A stretch of DNA of 64,000 nucleotides from positions 182,470 through 246,469 of the forward strand of contig NZ_KK366019.1 of the NCBI RefSeq assembly GCF_000686805.1, written 5' to 3'. A model generated the notes under the pieces. It worked only from the letters and a program-made list of their open reading frames with translations. It was not told the origin of the DNA and did not search any database. Source of the DNA: Bacillus sp. UNC41MFS5. Its GTDB lineage: Bacteria; Bacillota; Bacilli; Bacillales_B; DSM-18226. The translations under genes and the position numbers were made by a program. Position 1 is the first letter of the stretch. Every line of letters begins with the position of its first letter. Shown piece by piece: positions 18,311 to 27,045 of the stretch.

Positions 18311-19315
18311 ATGCTCTTAAAAAGTACTGCATTAAAATGGATAGGATTACTAATTGCTGTAATGATAATGGTGTTAGCCATGTGTGCCAGCATCATATTA
18401 GGGTACACCGATACCAGTTGGGAAACAGCAGTTGATGCATTTACCAACAATAACGGATCCAATGAACATATCATTATTCAAACCGTAAGGCTACCGAGAT
18501 CGTTAATCGCTTCCGCCGTCGGGGCTAGCTTAGCCATTGCCGGTGTCCTGATGCAAACTTTAACCAAGAATCCACTTGCATCCCCTGGTACATTTGGGAT
18601 CAATGCCGGCGGCGGGTTTGCGGTTGTCGTTGCGATGACTGTGTTTTCCGTGAATAGTTTACAAGCATTTAGTGTTCTTGCTTTTATCGGTGCTGCTGTT
18701 GCAGCCATAAGTGTTTATGCATTCGGTTCATTTGGTCGTGAGGGGTTAACACCTATGAAACTAACATTAGCTGGCGCTGCGATGTCAGCGATGTTTGCCT
18801 CTTTTACACAAGGCTTACTAGTGTTAGATGAAGTCATGCTTGATCAGGTATTATTTTGGCTGGCGGGCTCTGTCCAGGGGAGAAAATTAGAGACGCTTGT
18901 ATCTGTTTTACCTTATATTGGAATAGGTTGGATCGGTGCCGTGTTAATTGCGGGAAAAATGAATATCCTGTCCATGGGGGAAGATGTGGCCAAGGGGCTT
19001 GGTTTAAACACCGGACTTCTCAAAATCGCGATTGGAGTCATTGTTATTTTATTAGCAGGCGGGTCCGTCGCTGTCGCCGGTCCAATTGGTTTTGTTGGAA
19101 TTGTTGTCCCACACATTACCCGATCGATCGTAGGAATCGATCATCGTTGGGTCATCCCATTTTCAGGTGTGTTAGGAGCGATTCTCTTAATCGCTGCTGA
19201 TATTGCTGCAAGATACATGTTCATGCCGTCTGAGGTGCCTGTTGGAGTTATGACAGCCATCATTGGAACTCCATTCTTTATTTATATCGCAAGAAAGGGG
19301 TTCAACGGACGATGA
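18311..19315 (+). CDS. FecCD-family iron-siderophore permease, first subunit
   Basis: Membrane permease of the BtuC/FecCD family, 334 aa with about nine to ten spans. Family motifs: VRLPRSLIASAVGASLAIAGVLMQTLTKNPLASPGTFGINAGGG near residues 57-98 and GPIGFVGIVVPHITRSIVGIDHR near 257-280. It forms a heterodimer with the next gene, whose ATG overlaps its stop by 4 bp. Fur boxes lie just upstream. Confidence 0.92.
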   Translation: MLLKSTALKWIGLLIAVMIMVLAMCASIILGYTDTSWETAVDAFTNNNGSNEHIIIQTVRLPRSLIASAVGASLAIAGVLMQTLTKNPLASPGTFGINAGGGFAVVVAMTVFSVNSLQAFSVLAFIGAAVAAISVYAFGSFGREGLTPMKLTLAGAAMSAMFASFTQGLLVLDEVMLDQVLFWLAGSVQGRKLETLVSVLPYIGIGWIGAVLIAGKMNILSMGEDVAKGLGLNTGLLKIAIGVIVILLAGGSVAVAGPIGFVGIVVPHITRSIVGIDHRWVIPFSGVLGAILLIAADIAARYMFMPSEVPVGVMTAIIGTPFFIYIARKGFNGR

Positions 19316-20367
19316 GTAAATATAAAAATTTCCGCCTTTTTAATGGCAGACTGTCCTTTTTAATGGATCGAAAAGCAACCGTAACTTTCACGATTCTTCT
19401 CATCGTTGCTTTCCTTGTTTTTGTCGTTAGCACGGGAAGCGGTGAAATGAAAATTAACCCGCTTACTGTTGTAAGTGTATTATTCGGCGGCGGTCCTGAG
19501 ATGGAAAAGCTCATTATTACATCCTTTCGCCTCCCTAGAATTATTGTCGCTTTAATGGTAGGCATCTCTTTAGCGGTTGCAGGCGGTATTTTACAAGGGA
19601 TGATTCGCAATCCACTTGCTTCTCCAGATGTCTTAGGGATTACCGGTGGAGCAGCAGCTGCCGTTGTTAGTTTTTTAGCGATGTTTAGTGATAAGAATCA
19701 TTCCTTAACTGTCAGCATCGCCTGGCTGCCCTTAGCTGCTTTTATCGGTGCAACAGTGGTAGGGTTTTTAGTTTATTTCCTTGCGTGGAAAAATGGGGTG
19801 TCACCGATCAGGCTCGTGTTGATTGGGATTGGGATTTCCGCTTTAATGCAAGCAATTACCACCTTAACAATGGTCATGGGTCCGATTTATCAAGCGAGTC
19901 AAGCGAATATCTGGATTACCGGAACCGTGTACGGCTCTAATTGGAAAAATGTTGCGATTCTGGTTCCTTGGACGGTTATCTTCGTGATTATTGCTTTGGC
20001 ATTGGCCCAAACCATAAATATTCAAGAGCTCGGTGATGAGGTGGCGACAGGTTTAGGCGGCAAGGTTCAAAAACAACGTTTTCTCTTATTAATGATTAGT
20101 ACCGCCTTGATTGGTGGTTCGGTTGCCTTTGCCGGCGGAATCGGCTTTGTGGGCTTAATGGCCCCGCATATGGCGAGAAGGTTAGTCGGTTCCTCGTTTG
20201 GAGCATTGCTTCCTGCGAGTGCATTAATTGGTGGCATTCTAGTCATGGTCGCCGATTTAATTGGCAGAACCCTATTTTCACCATTAGAAGTGCCAGCAGG
20301 CGTGTTCACCGCTGGGATCGGAGCACCGTACTTTATTTACCTGCTTTTTAAAACGAGAAATTCATAA
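19312..20367 (+). CDS. FecCD-family iron-siderophore permease, second subunit
   Basis: Partner permease, 351 aa. FRLPRIIVALMVGISLAVAGGILQGMIRNPLASPDVLGITGGAAA near 63-108 and GGIGFVGLMAPHMARRLVGSSFGALLPASAL near 275-305 are the family signatures. Translationally coupled to the first permease by an ATGA overlap and 13 bp from the ATPase gene. Confidence 0.92.
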   Translation: MSKYKNFRLFNGRLSFLMDRKATVTFTILLIVAFLVFVVSTGSGEMKINPLTVVSVLFGGGPEMEKLIITSFRLPRIIVALMVGISLAVAGGILQGMIRNPLASPDVLGITGGAAAAVVSFLAMFSDKNHSLTVSIAWLPLAAFIGATVVGFLVYFLAWKNGVSPIRLVLIGIGISALMQAITTLTMVMGPIYQASQANIWITGTVYGSNWKNVAILVPWTVIFVIIALALAQTINIQELGDEVATGLGGKVQKQRFLLLMISTALIGGSVAFAGGIGFVGLMAPHMARRLVGSSFGALLPASALIGGILVMVADLIGRTLFSPLEVPAGVFTAGIGAPYFIYLLFKTRNS

Positions 20368-20380
20368 AAGGAGCTGTCAG

Positions 20381-21202
20381 ATGATGAATGCGATTGAAAC
20401 GAAGAATTTATCACTTTCCTATGGGGATACACTCATTATTGATGAATTAGATTTGAAGATTCCAAAGGGTGAAATCACCGTGTTTATTGGCGGAAATGGC
20501 TGCGGAAAATCAACGCTGCTTCGTTCAATCGCTCGTCTCTTGAAGCCCAAATCTGGTGCTGTTTTGCTTGAAGGGAAAGCGATTGCCAAGCTATCCACGA
20601 AGGACATTGCTAAAAAAATGGCGATTTTACCACAGTCGCCTACAGCACCGGAAGGATTAACAGTCCTTCAACTCGTTAAACAAGGGCGCTATCCACACCA
20701 AACCTGGTTAAAACAATGGTCAGAGGAAGATGAGAAAAAGGTTCATGACGCGCTAAAGGCTACACGATTAGAGGATTTAAAAGAAAGAACCGTTGATTCG
20801 CTTTCAGGCGGGCAAAGACAGCGTGCTTGGATCGCGATGACGCTAGCTCAAGATACGGATATTATCCTCCTTGACGAACCAACGACTTACCTGGATATGA
20901 CTCACCAAATCGAAATCCTCGATTTGTTGTTTGAACTAAATGAAACGAAAAAACGGACGGTTGTCATGGTGCTTCACGATCTTAATCTAGCTTGCCGTTA
21001 TGCTCATAATGTCGTTGCTATTAAAGATCAGAAGGTATATGACCAAGGGAAACCAGAATACGTCATCAACCGCAGCCTTGTTAAAAATGTGTTTGGCATG
21101 GACTGTGAGGTAACGATGGATCCACTATTTGGGACTCCGCTTTGCATTCCTTATGGAAAGGGCAGATGTATTCTTGAGAAGGCGGTAGCGGTCAATGGAT
21201 AA
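20381..21202 (+). CDS. yusV: Iron-siderophore ABC transporter ATP-binding protein (YusV-like)
   Basis: ATPase of the iron importer. Walker A GGNGCGKST near 38, the LAILPQSPTAPEGLTV-type Q-loop region, signature LSGGQRQRAWIAMTLAQ near 140, Walker B IILLDEPTTYLD and H-loop VLHDLNLA. The C-terminal end CEVTMDPLFGTPLCIPYG is shared with YusV/FeuC-type ATPases, which in B. subtilis serve several siderophore permeases. Neighbouring yusU supports the YusV assignment. Start could be either of two adjacent ATGs (20381 or 20384). Confidence 0.87.
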   Translation: MMNAIETKNLSLSYGDTLIIDELDLKIPKGEITVFIGGNGCGKSTLLRSIARLLKPKSGAVLLEGKAIAKLSTKDIAKKMAILPQSPTAPEGLTVLQLVKQGRYPHQTWLKQWSEEDEKKVHDALKATRLEDLKERTVDSLSGGQRQRAWIAMTLAQDTDIILLDEPTTYLDMTHQIEILDLLFELNETKKRTVVMVLHDLNLACRYAHNVVAIKDQKVYDQGKPEYVINRSLVKNVFGMDCEVTMDPLFGTPLCIPYGKGRCILEKAVAVNG

Positions 21203-21974
21203 ATTATTCGTGGACAATCAACTGGAAAAATATAGGTTCCATCTAAGCTTAGAGGACTCTTTCAATGTGGCTGATCTCTTGGATGAAACGTATCTCAAGG
21301 ATTTTTTGAAAAATTTATCCGCTGCAATTGGAGCCCCTTCGGAAAAAATAGCTGCTTCCATTTTTATCAAACGCTATGCCTTTTTGGCCGTGATGTCGCT
21401 CTATACGATGACGGCTTTGAATAAAAAGCTCAATGTATCGTTGGATAATATAAAAATGGAATCAGCAGTACAGGGGAAAGATTGGCTGCCGGGGATTTCT
21501 CTAAAGGATGCGACCCTACAGGAGTGGGATGGTAACAACCGCTCGAAATGGCGTGAGAGCGTGTTAAAAGATCTGTTTGCGAATAACATTTATCCGCTCA
21601 TCTCTCAAATGGAAAAAACCGTCGGAATTTCGAAGTTAATCCTGTGGGAAAATATTGCGGTCTACCTATTTTGGCTCTATGAAACCGAACTAAAAGATCA
21701 AAATCTAGTTGCAGAGGATTTCCGCTACTTAATTTTAGAAGCGGAAGGGAAATTGTTTGGCCGCTATAACAAAAATCCTTTGCAAAAGTACTTTGCTGAA
21801 AAGACGTATTTGGAAGAATGGAGTACAGAGGTAAGAGTAAGAAAGACCTGTTGTTTTACCTACCAACTGCCTGCAGGTAAGCGCTGCAAAACCTGCCCAT
21901 GTACCCATATTGCTAAGGACAGAAGGTGTCATGATGGAGAAAACATTTGTGAAGCAGTTCGAAGCTTTGCTTGA
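21195..21974 (+). CDS. FhuF-type siderophore-iron reductase (2Fe-2S)
   Basis: Cytoplasmic ferric-siderophore reductase-like protein that would release iron after import. About 259 aa. The C-terminal cysteine cluster RKTCCFTYQLPAGKRCKTCPC (C-C-x10-C-x2-C) is the unusual 2Fe-2S ligand set of FhuF, followed by further Cys residues. It begins inside the last codons of the ATPase gene (8-bp overlap), so it belongs to the same Fur-controlled operon. The N-terminal part is poorly conserved, as usual. Confidence 0.85.
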   Translation: MDKLFVDNQLEKYRFHLSLEDSFNVADLLDETYLKDFLKNLSAAIGAPSEKIAASIFIKRYAFLAVMSLYTMTALNKKLNVSLDNIKMESAVQGKDWLPGISLKDATLQEWDGNNRSKWRESVLKDLFANNIYPLISQMEKTVGISKLILWENIAVYLFWLYETELKDQNLVAEDFRYLILEAEGKLFGRYNKNPLQKYFAEKTYLEEWSTEVRVRKTCCFTYQLPAGKRCKTCPCTHIAKDRRCHDGENICEAVRSFA

Positions 21975-22185
21975 AAAGTATAGTGAACTAATGGTGGGGG
22001 AATCCACCGAGGAAACAAAGGAGAAGGTAAAAATGTGGGCATTGTACACCCATATTGCCAAGTCGATGCCAGCATTGGCTAAGCATTGGAATGGGCTTTA
22101 TCCGGATGCGAAAGAAGAAATGAAGCAGATTATTAATGAGATTAAAGTCATGAATGAACAGCATCGTTCCTCTTCTCAAAAATAA
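21931..22185 (+). CDS. yusU: YusU-like protein, DUF2573
   Basis: Small cytoplasmic protein of unknown function, 84 aa, rich in Lys and Glu and predicted helical. The ATG at 21931 follows AGAAGGTG; an upstream in-frame start at 21910 has no ribosome site. It overlaps the reductase gene by 44 bp in a different frame. The B. subtilis homologue yusU lies beside yusV, so an accessory role in iron uptake is suggested by position only. Confidence 0.8.
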   Translation: MMEKTFVKQFEALLEKYSELMVGESTEETKEKVKMWALYTHIAKSMPALAKHWNGLYPDAKEEMKQIINEIKVMNEQHRSSSQK

Positions 22186-22194
22186 ATACATACA

Positions 22195-22229
22195 AAAACC
22201 GGAAGCAGCCGATGCCTCCGGTTTTTGCT
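22195..22229. terminator. Bidirectional terminator after the iron operon
   Basis: ACCGGAAGCA pairs with TGCCTCCGGT across a short loop, with A-run before and T-run after. It serves both the iron operon and the converging CotF-like gene. Confidence 0.9.
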
Positions 22230-22230
22230 A

Positions 22231-22566
22231 TTATTGAAGGGTACCGCCAGATGGCAATTGGTTCGTATACCCTTGAAACTGCTGATAGGATTGCTGCAGC
22301 TTTTGCTGATCAGCTGCTTCAATCGCGTACCAGCCTTTTTTAAACATCAAATCATAAAGGTCGCGCTGACAGTTTTGTGTTTCGGAGAAGATTTTCATAA
22401 TGTCCTGATACAAGCCTGCGTGGCTTGCTTCATGCAGGGCCATGCTGTACGAACTGGTCATATATTTTTCTGTTGATAGTAAATCATTAATAAAATCACG
22501 GTCATTCATTTGCGGGGTCTTAGGTACTTGTGTTTCAGGGTTTTGTATCTTCTGCTGTTGGTTCAT
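22231..22566 (-). CDS. CotF-like spore coat family protein
   Basis: Small helical protein, 111 aa, with a Gln-rich N-terminus and the CotF-family core NDRDFINDLLSTEKYMTSSYSMALHEASHAGLYQDIMKIFSETQNCQRDLYDLMFKKGWY. The fold is ferritin-like (DUF2383/CotF type). In Bacillus such proteins are spore coat components or sporulation-associated. It is paired with a second similar gene immediately upstream. Clear AGGAGG site. Confidence 0.82.
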   Translation of the reverse strand: MNQQQKIQNPETQVPKTPQMNDRDFINDLLSTEKYMTSSYSMALHEASHAGLYQDIMKIFSETQNCQRDLYDLMFKKGWYAIEAADQQKLQQSYQQFQGYTNQLPSGGTLQ

Positions 22567-22596
22567 TGATAAGCATCCTCCTTTTTTGTCTTTTGG

Positions 22597-22890
22597 TTAT
22601 TGCATATTATTAAGCGGCTGCTGCTGGCTGGCGTGTTGACCTAAGTGACCTAGAATTTGTTGATAGTGGCGCTGATGCATTTGAGCCACTTTTTCGGCTT
22701 CTGCTTTTATTTCAGGGTCCTGGCATTGCCCGGCAAAAAAGTGCGCTTTCTTCGCAGAAAGCAGGTTCCAAGACATCATATCTGTTAAATAAAGAGCATC
22801 CTTTGTTGACACGACTCCGGGAGGCTGTTGCATGGTTGCTTGTTGATTTTGCATATTCATATTGGGCATATTCATATTTTGTTGCTGCAT
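22597..22890 (-). CDS. CotF/YusN-like spore coat family protein
   Basis: 97 aa with a Met/Asn/Gln-rich head (MQQQNMNMPNMNMQNQQATMQQ) and a helical core STKDALYLTDMMSWNLLSAKKAHFFAGQCQDPEIKAEAEKVAQMHQRHYQQIL typical of the CotF/YusN group. First of two leftward genes. B. subtilis yusN occupies the same place next to the fad operon. Role in the spore is inferred from the family. Confidence 0.8.
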   Translation of the reverse strand: MQQQNMNMPNMNMQNQQATMQQPPGVVSTKDALYLTDMMSWNLLSAKKAHFFAGQCQDPEIKAEAEKVAQMHQRHYQQILGHLGQHASQQQPLNNMQ

Positions 22891-22954
22891 AATAACCCTC
22901 CTAATTCATGTAATCTTTACGACTATATGGTCTCTCAAACAGGCACTTTTATGC

Positions 22955-22991
22955 AAAAAGAGAAACAGGCTGAAACAATCAGCCTGCATTC
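22955..22991 (-). terminator. Terminator of yuzL
   Basis: CAGGCTGA and TCAGCCTG form a hairpin near 22970-22990. An A-rich stretch on the left gives the T-run in the minus-strand transcript. Confidence 0.75.
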
Positions 22992-22992
22992 C

Positions 22993-23124
22993 TTAGCGCT
23001 TATATTGATTATTCTGGCTGTTTTTTTTATCAAGATGAGCCTCTTCATTGCCTGGCCCGCCATTGCCCTTCACACTTGCCGCACTTACCCCTGCTTTAGA
23101 AGGTTCCTTTTTCATTTTCGCCAT
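22993..23124 (-). CDS. yuzL: YuzL-family small protein
   Basis: A 43-residue protein, MAKMKKEPSKAGVSAASVKG followed by a Gly/Asn-rich middle and a basic end. The start has a GAGGTGAT site. It matches the YuzL family, whose B. subtilis member lies in the same neighbourhood. The composition (small, basic, Gly/Asn-rich) resembles small acid-soluble spore proteins, but the function is unknown. Confidence 0.8.
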   Translation of the reverse strand: MAKMKKEPSKAGVSAASVKGNGGPGNEEAHLDKKNSQNNQYKR

Positions 23125-23215
23125 CGTTATCACCTCAGATAATAGGATGCCCTTTTAGGTGAAAATATTTAAAAATTTATTTTTCAAAAAAAATCCAAAA
23201 TTCCGCGTTTAATGA

Positions 23216-23244
23216 TTGCACAAATTTTCAAAATATTCTATAGT
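23216..23244 (+). promoter_or_regulatory. SigA-type promoter of the fad operon
   Basis: TTGCAC (23216-23221), 17 bases, TATAGT (23239-23244). Transcription would start near 23251, upstream of the FadR site. Confidence 0.65.
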
Positions 23245-23292
23245 AAGTAGTAACAAGACTCATTCAAATGTGAATTTTTTTTGACTAAAAAA

Positions 23293-23310
23293 TGAATGAG
23301 TATTCATTCA
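23293..23310 (+). promoter_or_regulatory. FadR operator
   Basis: TGAATGAGTATTCATTCA is an almost perfect palindrome matching the Bacillus FadR (YsiA) consensus TGAATGANTANTCATTCA. It lies 20 bp before the fadN start. FadR should repress the operon until long-chain acyl-CoA binds it. Confidence 0.9.
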
Positions 23311-23329
23311 AAGTTTGAAGGGGGAGACA

Positions 23330-25717
23330 ATGTTGAACCAAGTAATTAAAAAAGCAGCTGTCCTAGGATCTGGAGTGATGGGGTCTGGAATTGCTGCCCA
23401 TCTCGCAAATATCGGCATCCCGACACTATTATTAGATATCGTGCCAAGTGAACTTACCAAGGAAGAAGAAGCAAAAGGGCTGACACTAAAAGATAAACAA
23501 GTGCGCAATCGTATTAGTGCAACTTCCATCCAAAAATTATTGAAGCAAAAGCCTGCTCCACTCGCAGTGAAAAAGAATTTAGCTTTAATTGAAGCAGGCA
23601 ATCTTGAGGATGATCTATTCAAACTGAAGGATGTTGACTGGGTCATTGAAGTGGTCGTTGAAAACCTTAGCGTCAAGAAACAAGTATTTGAAAAGGTTGA
23701 CCAATATCGGAAACCGGGCAGTATTATTAGCTCCAATACATCAGGAATTTCAGTAGAAGCGATGGTCGAAGGCCGTTCTGAAGATTTCCAAAAGCATTTC
23801 CTTGGTACGCATTTTTTTAACCCGCCACGCTATTTGAAATTGCTTGAAGTGATTCCTACTCAATATACGTCTCCAGAAGTCCTTTCATTCATGAAAACTT
23901 TCGGTGAGGATGTTTTAGGAAAAGGTGTGGTGGTTGCAAAGGATACACCAAACTTTATTGCGAACCGGATTGGAACTTACGGACTTCTCGTAACTGTTCA
24001 GGAAATGCTAAAGGCGGGCCTAAGTGTCGGCGAAGTCGATTCGATCACTGGACCACTGATTGGCCGCGCAAAAAGTGCCACCTTCCGCACACTTGATGTA
24101 GTAGGCTTAGATACTTTCTATCATGTCGCTAATAACGTTTATGAAAAGGTCGAAGGCAAAGAAAAGGAAGTATTCGAAATCCCAGCCTTTTTGAAAGCGA
24201 TGGTGGAAAAAGGCTGGCTTGGCAGCAAATCCGGTCAAGGCTTCTTTTTGAAAAAAGGCAAAGAAATTCTTGAGCTTGATCCAAATACATTAGAATATGG
24301 TCCGCGTAAAAAGCTGTCCACCCCTGCGGTTGAGTTGGCAAAGCAGGAAAAAGGGACGGCCAATAAATTGAAAGCGCTTGTATACGCCAATGACCGTGCA
24401 GGACAATTCTTATGGAATACGTTGGCACAGTCACTTGTATACTCTGCCCAGCTATTAGGCGAGATTGCTGAAGATATTGTTTCCATCGACCGAGCGATGA
24501 AATGGGGCTTTGGCTGGGAAACGGGTCCGTTTGAAACATGGGATGCGATCGGAGTTGAAAAGTCAGTTGCGAAAATGAAGGAAGCCGGCATTGAAGTCCC
24601 AGTATGGGTCACAGAAATGCTGGGAAAAGGACATTCATCTTTCTATCTAGAAGAGAACGGCGAATTGTTCTTCTATGATAACGGTCAATATCGTCTGGTC
24701 GAATTTAATCAGAAGGCACTCGACCTTAAAAAAATCAAGAACCAAAAAGGTGTCATTAAAAAGAACAGCGGAGCAAGTCTGATTGATATCGGTGATGGTG
24801 TTGCGCTGTTAGAATTCCATTCGCCTAACAATGCGATTGGACTTGATATCGTCCAAATGATTAACTATGCCGTTGAAGAAGTGGAGAAGAATTATAAGGG
24901 CCTTGTCATCGGGAACCAAGGAAAGAACTTCTGTGTCGGTGCCAATTTGGCGATGATGCTCATGGAAGTACAGGATGACAATATTTATGAACTCGATATG
25001 ATTGTCCGTCATCTCCACAGTGCCCTGCTGAAAGTTAAATACAGCTCGAAGCCAGTAGTCGCTGCACCATTTGGCATGACGCTTGGAGGCGGGGCAGAGG
25101 TTTGCCTGCCAGCTGCACATATTCAAGCTTCAGCCGAAACGTATATGGGTCTGGTTGAAGTTGGTGTCGGCTTACTCCCAGGCGGCGGAGGAAACAAAGA
25201 GCTTTATATGAAGCACTTAGAAAACCTGCCAAACGGGGTGCCGTTCGATCTGCAAACGATCGCCAATAAAGTGTTTGAAACGATTGCCACTGCAAAAGTT
25301 TCTACATCTGCGGAAGAAGCTCGTGAAAATAATTTCTTAAGTAAGTCGGATGGAATCAGCTTCAATAGTGACCATCTGCTCTATGATGCGAAGCAGGCTG
25401 TTCTAGCGTTACATGACAAAGGATATAAGCCAAAGGTTCGCCATAAAGTTCCAGTTGTTGGTGAAACAGGCTATGCGACCTTGTTACTTGGTGCTGAAGC
25501 GATGCGCCTATCTGGTTATGTTTCAGAGCATGATTTAAAAATTGCTAAGAAAATTGCCTATGTCATTGCTGGCGGCAGGGTACCGTTTGGTACAGAGGTA
25601 GATGAGCAATATTTATTGGATCTCGAACGGCAAGCATTCTTAAGCCTCATCGCGGAGCCAAAATCACAGCAGCGCATGCAGCATATGCTTGTGAAGGGTA
25701 AACCGTTAAGAAACTAA
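23330..25717 (+). CDS. fadN: 3-hydroxyacyl-CoA dehydrogenase / enoyl-CoA hydratase FadN
   Basis: Two-domain beta-oxidation enzyme. The ATG at 23330 follows GGGGGAGA; the protein begins with a Rossmann motif VLGSGVMGSGIAAHLANIGI (NAD binding) near residues 10-30. Dehydrogenase signature GTHFFNPPRYLKLLEVIPT near 150, then the hydratase/isomerase (crotonase) half from about 480, with NQGKNFCVGANLAMM and FGMTLGGGAEVCLPAAHIQ oxyanion-hole segments. 795 aa, normal for FadN/YusL. First gene of fadN-fadA-fadE under FadR control. Confidence 0.95.
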   Translation: MLNQVIKKAAVLGSGVMGSGIAAHLANIGIPTLLLDIVPSELTKEEEAKGLTLKDKQVRNRISATSIQKLLKQKPAPLAVKKNLALIEAGNLEDDLFKLKDVDWVIEVVVENLSVKKQVFEKVDQYRKPGSIISSNTSGISVEAMVEGRSEDFQKHFLGTHFFNPPRYLKLLEVIPTQYTSPEVLSFMKTFGEDVLGKGVVVAKDTPNFIANRIGTYGLLVTVQEMLKAGLSVGEVDSITGPLIGRAKSATFRTLDVVGLDTFYHVANNVYEKVEGKEKEVFEIPAFLKAMVEKGWLGSKSGQGFFLKKGKEILELDPNTLEYGPRKKLSTPAVELAKQEKGTANKLKALVYANDRAGQFLWNTLAQSLVYSAQLLGEIAEDIVSIDRAMKWGFGWETGPFETWDAIGVEKSVAKMKEAGIEVPVWVTEMLGKGHSSFYLEENGELFFYDNGQYRLVEFNQKALDLKKIKNQKGVIKKNSGASLIDIGDGVALLEFHSPNNAIGLDIVQMINYAVEEVEKNYKGLVIGNQGKNFCVGANLAMMLMEVQDDNIYELDMIVRHLHSALLKVKYSSKPVVAAPFGMTLGGGAEVCLPAAHIQASAETYMGLVEVGVGLLPGGGGNKELYMKHLENLPNGVPFDLQTIANKVFETIATAKVSTSAEEARENNFLSKSDGISFNSDHLLYDAKQAVLALHDKGYKPKVRHKVPVVGETGYATLLLGAEAMRLSGYVSEHDLKIAKKIAYVIAGGRVPFGTEVDEQYLLDLERQAFLSLIAEPKSQQRMQHMLVKGKPLRN

Positions 25718-25724
25718 TGATCCA

Positions 25725-25745
25725 GGGCTCAACCGTCTTGAGCCC
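25725..25745 (+). other. Intercistronic hairpin between fadN and fadA
   Basis: GGGCTCAA (25725-25732) pairs with TTGAGCCC (25738-25745) with a 5-nt loop and no T-run. More likely an mRNA-stability or processing stem than a full terminator. Confidence 0.6.
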
Positions 25746-25793
25746 CGCTCGAAAAAATAGATTCATATTTTGAAAGAAAGTGAGGGAACTTAC

Positions 25794-26969
25794 ATGAGAG
25801 AAGCGGTAATCGTTGCCGGAGCAAGGACCCCAGTCGGAAAAGCAAAGAAAGGGTCGCTTGCCCATGTTCGCCCCGATGATTTAGGGGCATTGGTGGTAAA
25901 GGAAACATTAAAGCGTGCAGGAAACTATGAAGGAATTATTGATGATTTAATCATTGGCTGTGCCATGCCTGAGGCTGAGCAAGGCAACAATATGGCCCGC
26001 AATATCGGAGCCTTAGCTGGACTTCCATACACCGTTCCTGCAATCACAGTTAACCGTTTCTGTTCTTCAGGACTACAAGCAATCGCTTATGCCGCACAAG
26101 GAATCATGCTTGGCCATACCGATACGGCCATCGCTGGCGGTGCGGAATCGATGAGTATGATTCCAATGATGGGTCATGTCGTCCGTCCTAATATTAAACT
26201 AGCAGAGTCAGCGCCGCAATATTATATGGGCATGGGTCACACGGCCGAGCAAGTAGCGATGAAATATGGCATTTCCCGTGAGGATCAAGACGCTTTTGCA
26301 GTAAGAAGCCATCAAAAAGCCGCGAAAGCAATTGCTGAAGGAAAATTCGTCGATGAAATCGTCCCAGTTGACGTGACAATCCGGACCGTTGGCAATGACA
26401 ACAAAATCGTTGAAAAAACGATTCAATTTTCAATAGATGAAGGTGTTCGTCCTGATACCAATCTAGAAACCTTAGGTAAACTCCGCCCAGCCTTCTCGGT
26501 GTCAGGCACCGTAACGGCTGGTAATGCCTCACAGACGAGTGACGGGGCGGCCGCACTGATGGTGATGGATCGTGAAAAAGCAGAGGCTCTTGGTCTTAAG
26601 CCTTTAGCAAAATTCAGATCGTTTGCGGTTGGAGGTGTTCCGCCTGAAATCATGGGTGTCGGTCCCGTTGTAGCGATTCCAAAGGCTGTCAAGTTAGCAG
26701 GTCTAGAATTATCAGATATTAATTTGTTCGAATTGAATGAAGCCTTTGCATCGCAATCACTGCAAGTCATTCGTGAACTAGGTCTAAACGAAGAAATTGT
26801 CAACGTCAATGGCGGTGCGATTGCCCTAGGACATCCACTTGGATGTACAGGTGCAAAATTAACACTCACATTGATTCACGAATTAAAACGACGCAACCAA
26901 CAATTTGGTGTGGTAACAATGTGTATTGGCGGCGGAATGGGTGCGGCTGGAGTATTTGAATTACTGTAA
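25794..26969 (+). CDS. fadA: Acetyl-CoA C-acyltransferase (3-ketoacyl-CoA thiolase)
   Basis: Thiolase that cleaves 3-ketoacyl-CoA with CoA in the last beta-oxidation step. ATG at 25794 gives [20 protein letters not shown]. Nucleophile Cys in [19 protein letters not shown] near 90, His in [19 protein letters not shown] near 350, second Cys in [12 protein letters not shown] near 380. 391 aa, full length. Middle gene of the FadR operon. Confidence 0.95.
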   Translation: MREAVIVAGARTPVGKAKKGSLAHVRPDDLGALVVKETLKRAGNYEGIIDDLIIGCAMPEAEQGNNMARNIGALAGLPYTVPAITVNRFCSSGLQAIAYAAQGIMLGHTDTAIAGGAESMSMIPMMGHVVRPNIKLAESAPQYYMGMGHTAEQVAMKYGISREDQDAFAVRSHQKAAKAIAEGKFVDEIVPVDVTIRTVGNDNKIVEKTIQFSIDEGVRPDTNLETLGKLRPAFSVSGTVTAGNASQTSDGAAALMVMDREKAEALGLKPLAKFRSFAVGGVPPEIMGVGPVVAIPKAVKLAGLELSDINLFELNEAFASQSLQVIRELGLNEEIVNVNGGAIALGHPLGCTGAKLTLTLIHELKRRNQQFGVVTMCIGGGMGAAGVFELL

Positions 26970-26991
26970 TTGTCCCATGCATATAAATTTT

Positions 26992-27020
26992 AGAAAGGGT
27001 CTGCTATGCTGCCCCTTTCT
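26992..27020 (+). other. Intercistronic hairpin between fadA and fadE
   Basis: AGAAAGGG (26992-26999) pairs with CCCTTTCT (27013-27020), loop of 13, followed by AATAAATG and not a T-run. Its stem sequence recurs in the hairpin after fadE. Confidence 0.55.
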
Positions 27021-27045
27021 AATAAATGATTAGGAGGAATAGGTA